Below are positions 25,470 through 35,232 of a stretch of DNA of 64,000 nucleotides, in pieces. The DNA is taken from positions 454,512 through 518,511 of the forward strand of contig NZ_GG692710.1 in the NCBI RefSeq assembly GCF_000156175.1. The letters run 5' to 3'. The notes under the pieces were generated by a model, which had not been told where the DNA came from, searched no databases, and saw nothing but the letters and a program-made list of their open reading frames with translations. Position 1 is the first letter of the stretch, and the number at the start of each line of letters is the position of its first letter. Position numbers and translations under genes: made by a program. The DNA comes from Collinsella intestinalis DSM 13280. Lineage in GTDB: Bacteria; Actinomycetota; Coriobacteriia; Coriobacteriales; Coriobacteriaceae.

Positions 25470-26951
25470 CTACTTCCGCTTGAACTGATCGTTCATCTGC
25501 ATGAGCTTGTCCATATCGGACATGCCTCCGCCCATGCCGCCCATCTGATTCATGAGCTGGTTCATATTCACGCCACCCATACCGGGGATACCGGGCATGC
25601 GCATCTTCTTGCCCTTCTTCCCCTTCTTGCCCTTTTTGCCGGACATCTGCTGCTGGGTCATGGCGCGCATCTTGCCCATCATCTTGTTCATCTCGCCCCA
25701 CTGCTTCATCAGGGCGTTCACGTCGGTCGGCGTGAGACCGCAGCCGCGAGCGATACGGGCGCGGCGCTGACCGTTGATGATGGAGGGGCGGCGGCGCTCC
25801 TCGGCCGTCATGGACAGGATAATGGCCTCGTTGCGATCGAAGATCTTCTCATCGAGGTTGCCGCCCATCTGGTTGAGAGCGCGCTGGCCACCGGGGAGCA
25901 TGCCGAGGATGCCCTTCATGCCGCCCATCTTCTTGACGGCCTTCATCTGCTCGAGCATGTCGTCCATCGTGAAGCCATCGCGCAGCATGCGCTCGGCAGA
26001 GGCGAGCTGCTCGGCGGTCGCGGCCTCCTGAGCCTTCTCGATGATGCCGATGACATCGCCCATACCGAGGATGCGTTTGGCCATGCGCTCGGGATTGAAG
26101 ACCTCAAGGGAATCGGGTTTCTCGCCCATGGAGACGAACTTGATGGGCTTACCCGTGACCTCGCGGACGGACAGCGCGCCGCCACCGCGGGCGTCGCCGT
26201 CGAGCTTAGAGATGATCACACCGTCGAAGTCGGTGCGCTCGGCGAAGGTGGACACCACGTTGACGATATCCTGACCGGTCATCGCGTCGACGACCATGAG
26301 GACCTGATCGGGCTTGACCGCCTTCTTGATGTCAACGGCCTCCTGCATCATCTGCTCATCGATCTGCAAACGACCGGCGGTGTCGACGATGACCACGTCG
26401 CGCATGTTGTCGACTGCCTCGCGGATGGATGCGCGGGCGATATCGACCGGATGCGCGCCATCGCCGCGGAACACCGGCACGCCGATCTCGCCGCCGAGGG
26501 TGGCGAGCTGATCGGCAGCGGCGGGACGATAGACGTCGCACGCGGCGAGAAGCGGGCTTTTGCCCTGTTTCTTGAGCATATAGGCGAGCTTGACGGCTGC
26601 CGTGGTCTTACCGGAACCCTGCAGGCCCACGAGCATGATCACATTGGGAATGCGGCTTGAGAGAACGAGCTTGCTCTCGGTTCCGCCGAGCAGCTCGGTG
26701 AGCTCGTCGAGGACGATCTTGACAACGTTTTGCGCCGGAGTGAGGGACTCCATGACCTCGGAGGCGAGGCAGCGCTCCTTGGTGCGCGTGACGAAGTCCT
26801 TCACGACGCGATAGTTGACGTCCGCCTCGAGCAGGGCCATGCGAATCTCGCGCATAGCGGCGTTGATGTCCGCCTCGGTGAGCTTGCCTTTGCCGCGCAG
26901 GCGGTCGAAGGTATCGTTCAGGCGATCGGAAAGCGAGCCGAAAGCTGCCAT
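25470..26951 (-). CDS. ffh: Signal recognition particle protein Ffh
   Basis: Ffh binds signal sequences and the 4.5S RNA and delivers ribosomes to FtsY at the membrane. The 493-aa protein has the N domain, then the GTPase G domain with GLQGSGKTTAAVKLAYML, VYRPAAADQLATLG, VIVDTAGRLQIDE and ISKLDGDARGGGALS. The methionine-rich M domain forms the C terminus, ending in a glycine- and methionine-rich tail (NQMGGMGGGMSDMDKLMQ). ATG 26951 is preceded by GGGAG. A TTG five codons earlier is an unlikely alternative. It follows ftsY with a 120-base gap. Confidence 0.97.
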   Translation of the reverse strand: MAAFGSLSDRLNDTFDRLRGKGKLTEADINAAMREIRMALLEADVNYRVVKDFVTRTKERCLASEVMESLTPAQNVVKIVLDELTELLGGTESKLVLSSRIPNVIMLVGLQGSGKTTAAVKLAYMLKKQGKSPLLAACDVYRPAAADQLATLGGEIGVPVFRGDGAHPVDIARASIREAVDNMRDVVIVDTAGRLQIDEQMMQEAVDIKKAVKPDQVLMVVDAMTGQDIVNVVSTFAERTDFDGVIISKLDGDARGGGALSVREVTGKPIKFVSMGEKPDSLEVFNPERMAKRILGMGDVIGIIEKAQEAATAEQLASAERMLRDGFTMDDMLEQMKAVKKMGGMKGILGMLPGGQRALNQMGGNLDEKIFDRNEAIILSMTAEERRRPSIINGQRRARIARGCGLTPTDVNALMKQWGEMNKMMGKMRAMTQQQMSGKKGKKGKKGKKMRMPGIPGMGGVNMNQLMNQMGGMGGGMSDMDKLMQMNDQFKRK

Positions 26952-27072
26952 GGATTCTCCCAACAATCAGATGCGTCTCAAATCGGGGCAGGCGCGAAAC
27001 TGAGATCGGAACAGGACTGATGAAACCTCGACGTGAAACCTGCCTTCGGGCCGAGGTGTATGAAGATGCGAG

Positions 27073-27987
27073 CTAATTCAGACCGACGAGCGCGCGACAG
27101 AAGGACGAGGCATCGAAACGCTGCAGGTCCTCGACTTGCTCACCGACACCGATACGGTAAATCGGCAATTTGAGCTGCTCGGCCACCGCCAACGCGATAC
27201 CGCCCTTGGCCGTGCCGTCGAGCTTGGTCATGATGATACCGTCCAAACCGAGAGCCTCGTTGAACTCCTGGGCCTGGGCCAGGCCGTTTTGACCGGTGGC
27301 GGAATCGATGACGAGCACGACGTGCACGGGCATGGGACCCGCGGCGCACGACTCGGCGCGCTTGCGGGTGACCTTCACGACCTTGGCGAGCTCGCGCATG
27401 AGCTCGGGGCTCGAATGCAAACGACCCGCCGTGTCAATGAGAACGAGGTCGCTAGCCAGCTTATCGGCCTGGTCGAGCACGTCGTAGCAAACACTCGCAG
27501 GATCGGACCCGCGATCGCGCTTGATGACGGGCACACCGGCGCGCTCACCCCACACATCGAGTTGCTCGATGGCCGCGGCGCGGAACGTGTCGGCACTGCC
27601 AATCACGACGTTCTTGCCGGCGCCCGCCTCAGCGCTCGCGATCTTGCCGACCGTGGTGGTCTTGCCAGCGCCGTTGATACCCACGAATAGCACGCAGCTC
27701 GGCGTATCGTCGAAGATGTCGGACTCAGACTCGACGAAGAACTCGCACAGGCGCTCGGCAAGGGCGCCGCGCAGCTGATCGGCGGTCTTGAGGTTCTTAC
27801 GGGCCGCGGTCTCACGCAGGTCGTCGGTGACGCGCATGGCGATCTCGCCACCCATGTCTCCCATGACGAGAGTGTCCTCCAGATCCTCCCAGAAGCCCTC
27901 ATCCACCTCACCACCGAAGTAGAAGACCTCGTTCAAAGCCTCGCGGCTGCGCTCCAGTCCGCGCTTGAGGGAATCGAACAGACCCAT
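27073..27987 (-). CDS. ftsY: Signal recognition particle receptor FtsY
   Basis: FtsY is the membrane-associated SRP receptor GTPase. The 304-aa protein has the short N domain typical of Gram-positives, without the long acidic A domain of E. coli. The G domain carries FVGINGAGKTTTVGKIAS, ADTFRAAAIEQLDVWGERAG, VLIDTAGRLHSS, and ITKLDGTAKGGIALA, closing with IYRIGVGEQVEDLQRFD. Its start overlaps the smc stop by one base (TAATG), so ftsY is translated from the smc message. It and ffh encode the partner proteins of the SRP cycle. Confidence 0.97.
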   Translation of the reverse strand: MGLFDSLKRGLERSREALNEVFYFGGEVDEGFWEDLEDTLVMGDMGGEIAMRVTDDLRETAARKNLKTADQLRGALAERLCEFFVESESDIFDDTPSCVLFVGINGAGKTTTVGKIASAEAGAGKNVVIGSADTFRAAAIEQLDVWGERAGVPVIKRDRGSDPASVCYDVLDQADKLASDLVLIDTAGRLHSSPELMRELAKVVKVTRKRAESCAAGPMPVHVVLVIDSATGQNGLAQAQEFNEALGLDGIIMTKLDGTAKGGIALAVAEQLKLPIYRIGVGEQVEDLQRFDASSFCRALVGLN

Positions 27988-30900
27988 TAGGCATTCACGA
28001 CCTTTCCGGTTTCACGATCGAGTTTCTGGCTGACCACGCGGCTGACTCCGTCGGCCTGCATAGATACGCCGTACAAAACGTCCGCATCCTCCATGGTGCG
28101 GCGTTGATGGGAGATAACGAGAAGCTGCGTCGACTGACGCAGGTAATCGATGGCGCCGATGAGCTTGGACAGGTTTGAGTCGTCCAACGCGGCCTCGACC
28201 TCGTCGAGCACGTAGAAGGGCACCGTGCGCGTGCGATACACCGCGAACAGCAACGCGAGCGCCGTGAGGCTCTTCTCGCCACCGCTCATGAGCATCATCT
28301 TGGTGATGCGCTTGCCACGCGGCTGCGCCACGACCTCGATGCCGGTGTCCGCCGGATGCTCGGGGTCGGTCATCTCGAGATGGGCCTGACCGCCCGGGAA
28401 CAGCATCTGGAACACCTCACGGAAGTTCTCGTCGACCTTCTCAAAGGTGGTGAGGAAGCTCGCGCGCATCTTGCGGTCGATGGCGGCAGTGATCTTGGTG
28501 AGCGCCTTACGCGCGTTCTCGAGGTCGGCCAGCTGCCCCGCGATATAGTCCGCGCGGTTCTTGAGCGTCTCGTACTCCTCCATGGCAACCTGGTTCACGG
28601 GGCCCAGGTTGTTGATCTGGCGGACGAGGCTGTTGAGCTCACGCTCTGCGGCGGCGCGGTCGGTCGGCGCGGGGAGCCTGAGGGCGTCCTCGAGAACGGT
28701 CGAGCCGTCGGCGGTGATCGCCTTGACGGCGGCATCCACCTGAACCTCAAGCTTGCCGCGGGTGATCTTGTGCTCATTGACCGACGAAGAGGCCATATCC
28801 ACCTCGACTTTGGCACGCGCGACCTCGGCCTTTGCATCCTCGATCGTGCGCTTGAGCGAAGCCGAGTCGGCCTCCTCGAGCGAAGCGCGGTCCCTCAAGC
28901 GAGCGGCCCAATCAAGCGCACGCTCGGACAGGGCCTCATAGCGATCATGCAGCGGGTCTACACGCAGGCGAAGAACCTCGAGGGAGCGGGCGGACTGCTC
29001 GGTGCCGCGAATACGGCGGTCGATGCCGTCAAGGCGCTTCTCAAGCTCGGGAACGCGGGCGGAAAGGCTGCGCACGCGCTCGTTCGCGCGAGCGAGCCGA
29101 ACCTTGGCGTCGGCGAGCTTTGAACCCGCCTCGGAATCATCGCGGCGGACACGCTCGAGGTCGTCCTGGGCGTCGGCCAGGCGACGGGTCGCCTCATCGA
29201 CGACGCCGCGGGCCTCATCGCGCTGGATCTCAAGTTCGTCCACACGCGGCTGGGCGGCCCGAACTGCCGCAGCGGCGTCCTCGCGGCGCCGAGCCAAATT
29301 GGCGCGCTCCGCGAGCTTCGTGGAGAGAGAGTGCTCCATACGGCCGATTTCGGAAAGCAGGGACGTGCGCTCGCCCTCAAGGCGCGAGATCTCCCCCGCA
29401 ATCTCGCCATCACGGCTTCGTGCATCCTCGATGGCGTCGTTTGCCTCGGCCACACGGCGCTCGGCGGCGTCGAACACGGCACACAAATCGGGCTCGAGCC
29501 CTTCGAGTTCGCGAATGCGGCGCTTACGCTCGAGAGCGCCGGAAGCCGCGCCGGAAGAACGGCCGACGCGCACGACGCCGCCATCGCGGACGCGAGCACC
29601 GTCGGACGTGACATACAAAACACCCGGGCAAACCGGCGCCTGGAGAGCATCTTCGAGGGAGTCCACGAGGTAGATGCCGCCAAGCAAAGCACAAACAACG
29701 TGCGCGTACCCGTCACGCACCTGCAAGAGCTCGACCAAGCGACGGCCCGCAGCTTCAGGCAGAGCATCGGCGGGAACGATGTCGCGAGAGACCATCAACG
29801 TTTCCCCGGAGGCGTCGTCCATGGAAAGCGCGAACTGCGCGGCGGACGTGAGCGCGGCGGAGTCCATGCACACCAGGGCATCGATGTCCTCGGCCAAGAG
29901 CTGCTCGACAAGGTCCTCGAGCTCGAGCGGAGCCTCGATGAGGTCGCCCAATCGGGCAGCGATCGCCTGTGGCCGATTGCTCACCACACGCGCGGCGAGC
30001 GGCGAAGAATCGGCGAGGCTTGCGTCGAGTTTGCGCAGGCCGGAAAGCTCGGAGCGGACGTCCGCCAGTTTGGTGCGGGCATTTCCCTCCTGTTCGCGGA
30101 GTTGGGCGAGTGCCGAGATCGCGACATCGAGCGCGTCTTTGGCTTCCTGGCGGTCCTTGCGAGCATCTTCCAACTCCGCCTCGAGCTCGACGGAGCGATC
30201 GCGGCGATGCTCGAGAGAGGCTCGGAGCTCATCGACCTCGTCGTCAACTTGTTCGAGACGCTTGGCATACATGCCGTCCTCGATCTCGGCGTTGGAAAGG
30301 GTCTCCCGGACCTTCACGAGTTCGAGCGCGGCGTTGTCGGCATTGCGCTGGGCGTCGCGCACGGAACGCGTGAGCGTGGAGATGAGCTCATCGAGTTCGA
30401 CGCGGCGAGCATGCAGCTCGTCGGCTGCGGGCTCGAGGGAGGAGACGTCGACCCCGGCAACCTCTGCCGCGGCACGCTCCTCATCGAGCTGGCGATTGAT
30501 ATCGGACAGTTCCTCAAGCGTGCGCTTGCGCTGATGCTCCGAGGCCGAGAGGGTGCCGCGCATCTCAGAAAGGCGCGCGACCATGTTGCGGCCCTTCTCC
30601 TCGAGCAGGCGCATATCGGAGCCGATGCGCCCAACGACGTCCTGCATATGGCGGCGCTGCTCACCCAGATCGCCTACGAACAGACCCTTCTCCTCAAGCA
30701 TGACCTGGAGCTTCTCAAGCTCTCGCTCCTTTTCGGAGAGGCGGTAGCGCGCAAGCTCGAACGCCGCCGCGCTCTCACGCGAGGCGGATTCGAGGTCAAC
30801 CCACTGGGCTTGCAACTGACGGAGCTCATCGACGGCGAGGATCTGAGTCAGCTCGTTGGCGCGCGCGGACAGGTCCTTGTACTTGCGGGCACGATCGACC

Positions 30901-31523
30901 TGGCGCTCGAGGGGCTTGAGCTGACGCGAAATCTCACGATTAATGTCACGGGCACGGGTAAGGTGCTCGTCCATGCTCTTGATTTTGCGCAGCGCACGCT
31001 CCTTGCGGCGCTTATGCTTGGAGATGCCAGCGGCCTCCTCGATGAGGCTGCGACGTTCCTCGGGGCGACTCTGAAGGATCGCATCGAGCTTGCCCTGGGA
31101 GATGATGGAGTGCGTGTCCTTGCCCAGGCCCGAATCATGCAGGATGTCCTGAATGTCCATCAGGCGGCAGGGGCTCGAGTTGATGAGGTATTCGCTTTCG
31201 CCCGAACGATACATGCGACGCGTGATCGCGACCTCGTCGAAATCGACGGGCAACATGTGATCGGAATTGTCGAGTACGAGCGTGACCTCCGCGACGCCAA
31301 CCGGCTTGCGTGCGGAAGAACCGGAGAAGATGACGTCCTCCATGGCCTGACCACGCAGCTGCTTGGCGCTCTGCTCGCCCAAGACCCACAGGATGGCATC
31401 GGAAACATTGGATTTACCCGATCCGTTAGGGCCGACGATGACCGTCAGACCCGGCTCGAACGTCATGTGAGCGCGGTCCGCGAAGGATTTGAACCCCTTG
31501 AGGGTCAGCGACTTCAGATACAC
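27987..31523 (-). CDS. smc: Chromosome partition protein Smc
   Basis: SMC is the ATPase of the bacterial condensin that compacts and separates the chromosome. The 1,178-aa protein shows the complete architecture. The N-terminal ATPase half has Walker [24 protein letters not shown] long coiled coil runs from about residue 165 to 500 (Arg/Glu/Leu-rich heptads). The globular hinge (about 510-660) contains [27 protein letters not shown] second coiled coil follows, and the C-terminal half has the signature [20 protein letters not shown] and Walker [15 protein letters not shown]. It lies between rnc and ftsY. Confidence 0.98.
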   Translation of the reverse strand: MYLKSLTLKGFKSFADRAHMTFEPGLTVIVGPNGSGKSNVSDAILWVLGEQSAKQLRGQAMEDVIFSGSSARKPVGVAEVTLVLDNSDHMLPVDFDEVAITRRMYRSGESEYLINSSPCRLMDIQDILHDSGLGKDTHSIISQGKLDAILQSRPEERRSLIEEAAGISKHKRRKERALRKIKSMDEHLTRARDINREISRQLKPLERQVDRARKYKDLSARANELTQILAVDELRQLQAQWVDLESASRESAAAFELARYRLSEKERELEKLQVMLEEKGLFVGDLGEQRRHMQDVVGRIGSDMRLLEEKGRNMVARLSEMRGTLSASEHQRKRTLEELSDINRQLDEERAAAEVAGVDVSSLEPAADELHARRVELDELISTLTRSVRDAQRNADNAALELVKVRETLSNAEIEDGMYAKRLEQVDDEVDELRASLEHRRDRSVELEAELEDARKDRQEAKDALDVAISALAQLREQEGNARTKLADVRSELSGLRKLDASLADSSPLAARVVSNRPQAIAARLGDLIEAPLELEDLVEQLLAEDIDALVCMDSAALTSAAQFALSMDDASGETLMVSRDIVPADALPEAAGRRLVELLQVRDGYAHVVCALLGGIYLVDSLEDALQAPVCPGVLYVTSDGARVRDGGVVRVGRSSGAASGALERKRRIRELEGLEPDLCAVFDAAERRVAEANDAIEDARSRDGEIAGEISRLEGERTSLLSEIGRMEHSLSTKLAERANLARRREDAAAAVRAAQPRVDELEIQRDEARGVVDEATRRLADAQDDLERVRRDDSEAGSKLADAKVRLARANERVRSLSARVPELEKRLDGIDRRIRGTEQSARSLEVLRLRVDPLHDRYEALSERALDWAARLRDRASLEEADSASLKRTIEDAKAEVARAKVEVDMASSSVNEHKITRGKLEVQVDAAVKAITADGSTVLEDALRLPAPTDRAAAERELNSLVRQINNLGPVNQVAMEEYETLKNRADYIAGQLADLENARKALTKITAAIDRKMRASFLTTFEKVDENFREVFQMLFPGGQAHLEMTDPEHPADTGIEVVAQPRGKRITKMMLMSGGEKSLTALALLFAVYRTRTVPFYVLDEVEAALDDSNLSKLIGAIDYLRQSTQLLVISHQRRTMEDADVLYGVSMQADGVSRVVSQKLDRETGKVVNA

Positions 31524-31534
31524 GCGACCCCCTG

Positions 31535-32260
31535 CTACCCGAGTTTCTTTTTCAAGATGACACCGTTGGTGGTGTAGCCCATGCGCTCGAGGGCATCAAG
31601 AGCGGCAGCCGCCTCGGCCTCCTTTTTGGAGGAACCGGTGCCGCGCCCGCGACGGATGCCGTCCACGAGTGCGACGGCGGTGAAGGTCGGCTGATGTGCC
31701 GGTCCATCCTCGCCGATCACCTTGTAGGCAGGAGGGTCCATGCGGTCGGACTGAACGCACTCCTGCAGATAGCTCTTGGGATTGGACGGGTGCTCGGCGC
31801 GCTCATCGGCCAGATGGGGCTTGAGCGTGCGCGTGATGAAGGCCTCGGCGACATCCCAACCGCCGTCCAGATACAGGGCGCCGATCAGGGCCTCGTAGAC
31901 GTTCTCGAGAGCGGAGTGCATGCCGCGAGCACCAGTCCCCTGCTCGGAGGCGCCCAGGATGATGATCTTGTCGATCCCCAGCTCGAGTCCGACTTCGGAA
32001 AGCGTGGCGCCCGAGACGAGCGATACCTTGAGACGGGTGAGTTTGCCCTCGTCGAACGCCCCATAGGTCTTGAAGAGCGAGAGCGCGACGATCGAACCGA
32101 GAATCGAGTCGCCCAAGAACTCAAGGCGCTCGTAAGAGGCCGAGACGGGCTCCCCCTCAACAGCCGAGGGGTGCGTGATGGCGCTGCGAAGCAGTTGTAC
32201 GTCAGTGAACTCGTGACCGCAGATCTCCTGAGCGAGCGCGAGCTTATCCGCGATGGACAA
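31535..32260 (-). CDS. rnc: Ribonuclease III
   Basis: RNase III cuts double-stranded RNA in rRNA maturation and in some mRNA control. The 241-aa protein has the catalytic signature YERLEFLGDSILGSIVALSLF, with the acidic metal ligands, and a second acidic site in YEALIGALYLDGGWDVAEAFI. The C-terminal double-stranded RNA-binding domain follows (NPKSYLQECVQ to the end, with GTGSSKKEAEAAAALDALERMG). It starts four bases from the acpP stop, in the standard acpP-rnc-smc order. Confidence 0.97.
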   Translation of the reverse strand: MSIADKLALAQEICGHEFTDVQLLRSAITHPSAVEGEPVSASYERLEFLGDSILGSIVALSLFKTYGAFDEGKLTRLKVSLVSGATLSEVGLELGIDKIIILGASEQGTGARGMHSALENVYEALIGALYLDGGWDVAEAFITRTLKPHLADERAEHPSNPKSYLQECVQSDRMDPPAYKVIGEDGPAHQPTFTAVALVDGIRRGRGTGSSKKEAEAAAALDALERMGYTTNGVILKKKLG

Positions 32261-32263
32261 AAC

Positions 32264-32512
32264 CTACTCCCCCAGGGTCTGAGCGATGGCGTCGATGGCC
32301 TCGGCCACGGAGTTGATGGACATCAGTTTGTCGTCGTCGATCTCGATGTCGAACTCATCCTCCATAGCGGTGACGAGCTGCAGGCGATCGAGGGAATTCG
32401 CATCGAGGTCATCGAAGGTGGTCGCCTCGGACAGCTCGTCCGCCTCAACGCCGAGGACATCGGACGCGATATCGCACACCTTGGCGAAAATATCATTACG
32501 ATCGAGTGCCAT
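32264..32512 (-). CDS. acpP: Acyl carrier protein
   Basis: ACP carries growing acyl chains on phosphopantetheine during fatty acid synthesis. The 82-aa acidic protein begins MALDRNDIFAKVCDIASDVLGVEADELSE. The modified serine lies in LDANSLDRLQLVTAMEDEFDIEI. The residue before this Ser is Asn, where most ACPs have Asp. ATG 32512 is preceded by GAAGGGAGC; the open frame extends further upstream without ACP similarity. A TAGAAT -10-like hexamer on the minus strand (32573-32568) may be its promoter, since plsX upstream ends in a terminator. Confidence 0.95.
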   Translation of the reverse strand: MALDRNDIFAKVCDIASDVLGVEADELSEATTFDDLDANSLDRLQLVTAMEDEFDIEIDDDKLMSINSVAEAIDAIAQTLGE

Positions 32513-32663
32513 GAATAGCTCCCTTCCGATTGGCCGGCGCAGTGCCGACCTTGCACATATGGTGCTCATTCTACCCCAAGCAACGCCCTCGGCCCGCGCA
32601 CACGGAAAGCGTCGCAAGGTTCGCATTTCAACGAAGCATGCGCCTCCACAAGAGCTGCGTATG

Positions 32664-32699
32664 AAAAACCCCGGCCCTCGAACAAGCGAAGAGCCGGGG
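32664..32699 (-). terminator. Intrinsic terminator after plsX
   Basis: On the minus strand CCCCGGCTCTTCG pairs with CGAGGGCCGGGG around a short loop, followed by TTTTT. It ends the rpmF-plsX unit and separates it from acpP. Confidence 0.85.
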
Positions 32700-32722
32700 A
32701 ATGTACGTTGGGTGTAATGACG

Positions 32723-33739
32723 CTACGCCTCGAGCCCCATGGACTCCCGGACGCGTTCGACAAGGCGTGCGCGCACCGCCTCCGCGCAGGCAAGCGTGCC
32801 GTTCTTTACCGCCTCTGCGCTCGTTGCGCCATGGCCGATCATGACCACGCCGCGCAGACCGAGCAGGATCGCCCCGCCCTCGGCATCGCCGGAGAGCTTG
32901 TGCTTGAGAGCGCGCAGCATGTTCCTCATGAGCAAGGCCGCGACCTTTCCCTTGAGATTCGCGGTCATGCCGGCTTTGAGCTCGCCCATCATGAACTTGG
33001 CCGCACCCTCAATGGACTTGAGGGCGATATTGCCGTCGAAACCGTTGCATACGACGACGTCGACCGAACCGCTGGTGATATCCCCGCCCTCGCAGTTGCC
33101 AGCAAAACCGGGAACGTGCTCCGCCATGAGCGGATAACAGGACTGTGTGAAGACACTGCCCTTGTGCTCCTCCGTGCCATTGGACAGCAAACCGACGCTC
33201 GGCTCATCGACGCCGAGGACACAGGCCGCATATGCAGCGCCCATCTGGGCGAACCGAACCATATCCCACGGCTCGACATCCGGATTGGCGCCCATGTCGC
33301 ACATGACAGTCAAACCGCCGCGGCGGTTGGGTAGAGCGTTTGTGAGGCAGGGACGAATGGCAGTCTTCTTGCCGTCGCGCTCGGCCTTGAACGGGGTGAC
33401 GTAGGCGGTGCCCGCCGCGGTGATAGCGCCGGTGGACCCGGCGGAGAAGAAGCCGTCGGCCGCGCCCTTCTTGACCGCGCGGCACCCCAGAACGATAGAC
33501 GATTTGCGCTTTGTCATGACCGCGTTGATCGGATCGTCCTCCATGGTGATCACATCGGGCGCGACGAGGGACTCGGCGCGTTCATGGGAATCACAGAACG
33601 GAACAACGACATCCTCGGGGCCCGCGACGAGTACCGTCAAGGAACGATCAGCCTCAAGGGCGGCCTCGATACCCGCGAGAACAACCTCTGCCGGCTCATC
33701 TCCGCCCATGGCGTCGACGCAGATGCGAACATCGCTCAT
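32723..33739 (-). CDS. plsX: Phosphate acyltransferase PlsX
   Basis: PlsX makes acyl-phosphate from acyl-ACP, the first step of phospholipid synthesis in the PlsX/PlsY pathway. It is peripheral to the membrane. The 338-aa protein has the N-terminal signature ICVDAMGGDEPAEVVLAGIEAAL, then the ADGFFSAGSTGAITAAG segment and GLLSNGTEEHKGS, and a C-terminal TSAEAVKNGTLACAEAVRARLVE helix. It is 76 bases downstream of rpmF and shares its promoter. acpP, encoding the acyl donor, is next but after a terminator. Confidence 0.97.
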   Translation of the reverse strand: MSDVRICVDAMGGDEPAEVVLAGIEAALEADRSLTVLVAGPEDVVVPFCDSHERAESLVAPDVITMEDDPINAVMTKRKSSIVLGCRAVKKGAADGFFSAGSTGAITAAGTAYVTPFKAERDGKKTAIRPCLTNALPNRRGGLTVMCDMGANPDVEPWDMVRFAQMGAAYAACVLGVDEPSVGLLSNGTEEHKGSVFTQSCYPLMAEHVPGFAGNCEGGDITSGSVDVVVCNGFDGNIALKSIEGAAKFMMGELKAGMTANLKGKVAALLMRNMLRALKHKLSGDAEGGAILLGLRGVVMIGHGATSAEAVKNGTLACAEAVRARLVERVRESMGLEA

Positions 33740-33815
33740 ACGTAGCCTCTCTAAACAGAAATGGCCGACTCAACGAGCCGGCCATTATGAAACTCAACGT
33801 AACCGCCAGTCGAGT

Positions 33816-33995
33816 TTACTCGACGACGATGACCTCGCGGTCCTTGTAGAAACCGCAGTTGCCGCACACGTGGTGCGGGAGCTTCACGGCACCGCAACGA
33901 GGGCAGGTGGACTGGGAGGCAGCGTTGATCTTCATGTTCGTCGAACGACGAGAGTGCGTCTTAGCACGACCCTTTTTTTGCTTAGGTACTGGCAT
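33816..33995 (-). CDS. rpmF: 50S ribosomal protein L32
   Basis: The 59-aa basic protein begins MPVPKQKKGRAKTHSRRSTN and carries a four-cysteine zinc ribbon (CPRC and CGNC), the zinc-binding form of L32. The ATG at 33995 follows a GGAAGG site. It lies between yceD and plsX, a gene order conserved from Gram-positives to proteobacteria, where L32 supply and phospholipid synthesis share a message. Its own promoter is at 34046-34074. Confidence 0.97.
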   Translation of the reverse strand: MPVPKQKKGRAKTHSRRSTNMKINAASQSTCPRCGAVKLPHHVCGNCGFYKDREVIVVE

Positions 33996-34045
33996 GTTGA
34001 CCTTCCTTACAACTCATAACTGGCGGCGATTACGCGCAAGCATTG

Positions 34046-34074
34046 ATAGTAGCAGAAATCACCGTTACACACAA
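34046..34074 (-). promoter_or_regulatory. Promoter of rpmF-plsX
   Basis: On the minus strand TTGTGT (34074-34069) and TACTAT (34051-34046) are 17 bases apart, and TGC directly before the -10 makes it an extended element. It is just past the yceD stop. Confidence 0.65.
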
Positions 34075-34104
34075 AATATTAAAAACAATCCCTAGAAATT
34101 ACGG

Positions 34105-34671
34105 TTACTCATCATTCGAGTCATCGAACTTCAGGGCCTTAAGGGCCGCGAAGGGATTCTCTTCGGAATCGACCCAAGCCTGCTCGGACTGCTTCTCGCA
34201 CCCGCAGTCGCCGTCATTGAGGTTCGCACCGCACGTCGGGCACAGACCCTCGCAATCGGGACGACACAGAACGACGAACGGCGTGTCCATCACAACGGCA
34301 TCCGAGATAGCCTCGCCAAGATCGATCACGCGGTCGGGGCTCACGAGCTCGAATCCGTCCTCATATTCCTCCGGATCCGAGGGCTCCTCGAAGAGGTAGT
34401 ACTCCTCGATCTCACCGGAGACTTCGAACGCGGCGGTCTCGAGGCAGCGGTCGCACTCCCCCGTCACATCCGCACGCACGATACCGGTGACGAGGATACC
34501 ATCGCCGGCGTTGGTCAAAACGACATCATAGTTCGCACCGTGGGGCAGAGCGAGCTCCTTATCGCCCACCATATACGCATCGACATCGATGTGACCGGAA
34601 ACCGGCAACGACTCACCGGGGTTTTCGAGCTTGTCAGACAGGTCGACCGTCACGGAACCCAGGCAACTCAT
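34105..34671 (-). CDS. YceD-family (DUF177) protein with a C-terminal cysteine cluster
   Basis: The 188-aa protein belongs to the DUF177/YceD family, whose gene precedes rpmF in many phyla and which has been linked to 23S rRNA or large-subunit accumulation. The core includes ADVTGECDRCLETAAFEVSGEIEEYYLFEE. Near the C terminus VLCRPDCEGLCPTCGANLNDGDCGCEK has a cluster of cysteines able to bind zinc, followed by an acidic end. It starts three bases from the preceding gene's stop. The position before rpmF supports a ribosome-assembly role. Confidence 0.88.
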   Translation of the reverse strand: MSCLGSVTVDLSDKLENPGESLPVSGHIDVDAYMVGDKELALPHGANYDVVLTNAGDGILVTGIVRADVTGECDRCLETAAFEVSGEIEEYYLFEEPSDPEEYEDGFELVSPDRVIDLGEAISDAVVMDTPFVVLCRPDCEGLCPTCGANLNDGDCGCEKQSEQAWVDSEENPFAALKALKFDDSNDE

Positions 34672-34673
34672 GG

Positions 34674-35174
34674 CTACCAGCCCTGACCCTGGTTCTGGGA
34701 GGCGCTATCGTTGAGCTGCTGACGGCAGCGGGAAACGGTGCCCGTCAAGCTCTTGAGATTCTCCTCCAGATGCGTGAAGACCTGCTCGGCATAGTCCTCG
34801 GCAGCGTAACGGGTCTCGCGCTCATACTGGTTGGCACGATCGCGGATATCGTCGGCCTGCTGCTGGGCAAGACGCACAATCTCCTGCTCAGAGGCGATGG
34901 TGAGCGCCTGCTGCTGGGCATCGGCGATGATGGAGTCCGCCTGGGCGGCGGCGCTTGCGAGCAGCTCCTCGCGCTCCTTGATGATGCGGCGAGACTTCTG
35001 CCACTCCTCCGGATAGCTCATGCGAATCTCATCGAGGATGTTGAAGAACACGTCTGTCTCGATGATCTTCTGCTGCGCGCCCTTGCCGAACGGCGGACGT
35101 GCCTCCTCGATAATGCCCTCGAGCTCATCGACCAAGCTCTCGATGCGCTCACCCGGGAGGTTATCGACCGGCAT
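34674..35174 (-). CDS. Coiled-coil protein, possibly SepIVA/DivIVA-like
   Basis: The 166-aa protein has a short N-terminal region (LVDELEGIIEEARPPFGKGAQQKIIETDVFFNILDEIRMSYPEEW). A long Ala/Gln/Glu-rich helix able to form a coiled coil follows (about 55-140), ending in a Gln/Asn-rich tail. No enzyme motif is seen. In mycobacteria the gene in this position next to DUF177 and rnc is Rv2927c (SepIVA), a DivIVA-like protein of cell division and polar growth. The matching synteny and coiled-coil form suggest a related role, but the assignment is inference and needs profile comparison. Confidence 0.65.
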   Translation of the reverse strand: MPVDNLPGERIESLVDELEGIIEEARPPFGKGAQQKIIETDVFFNILDEIRMSYPEEWQKSRRIIKEREELLASAAAQADSIIADAQQQALTIASEQEIVRLAQQQADDIRDRANQYERETRYAAEDYAEQVFTHLEENLKSLTGTVSRCRQQLNDSASQNQGQGW

Positions 35175-35232
35175 GAGGGTCTCCTTTCTGCTGATTACTC
35201 TAACGATTCATGGTACCACATCTGTGTAAATT

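Noticed and set aside
29331-31577. Plus-strand open frame of 748 codons antisense to smc
   Set aside because: It is the complement of the coiled-coil coding sequence of smc; GC-rich antisense frames are common here.
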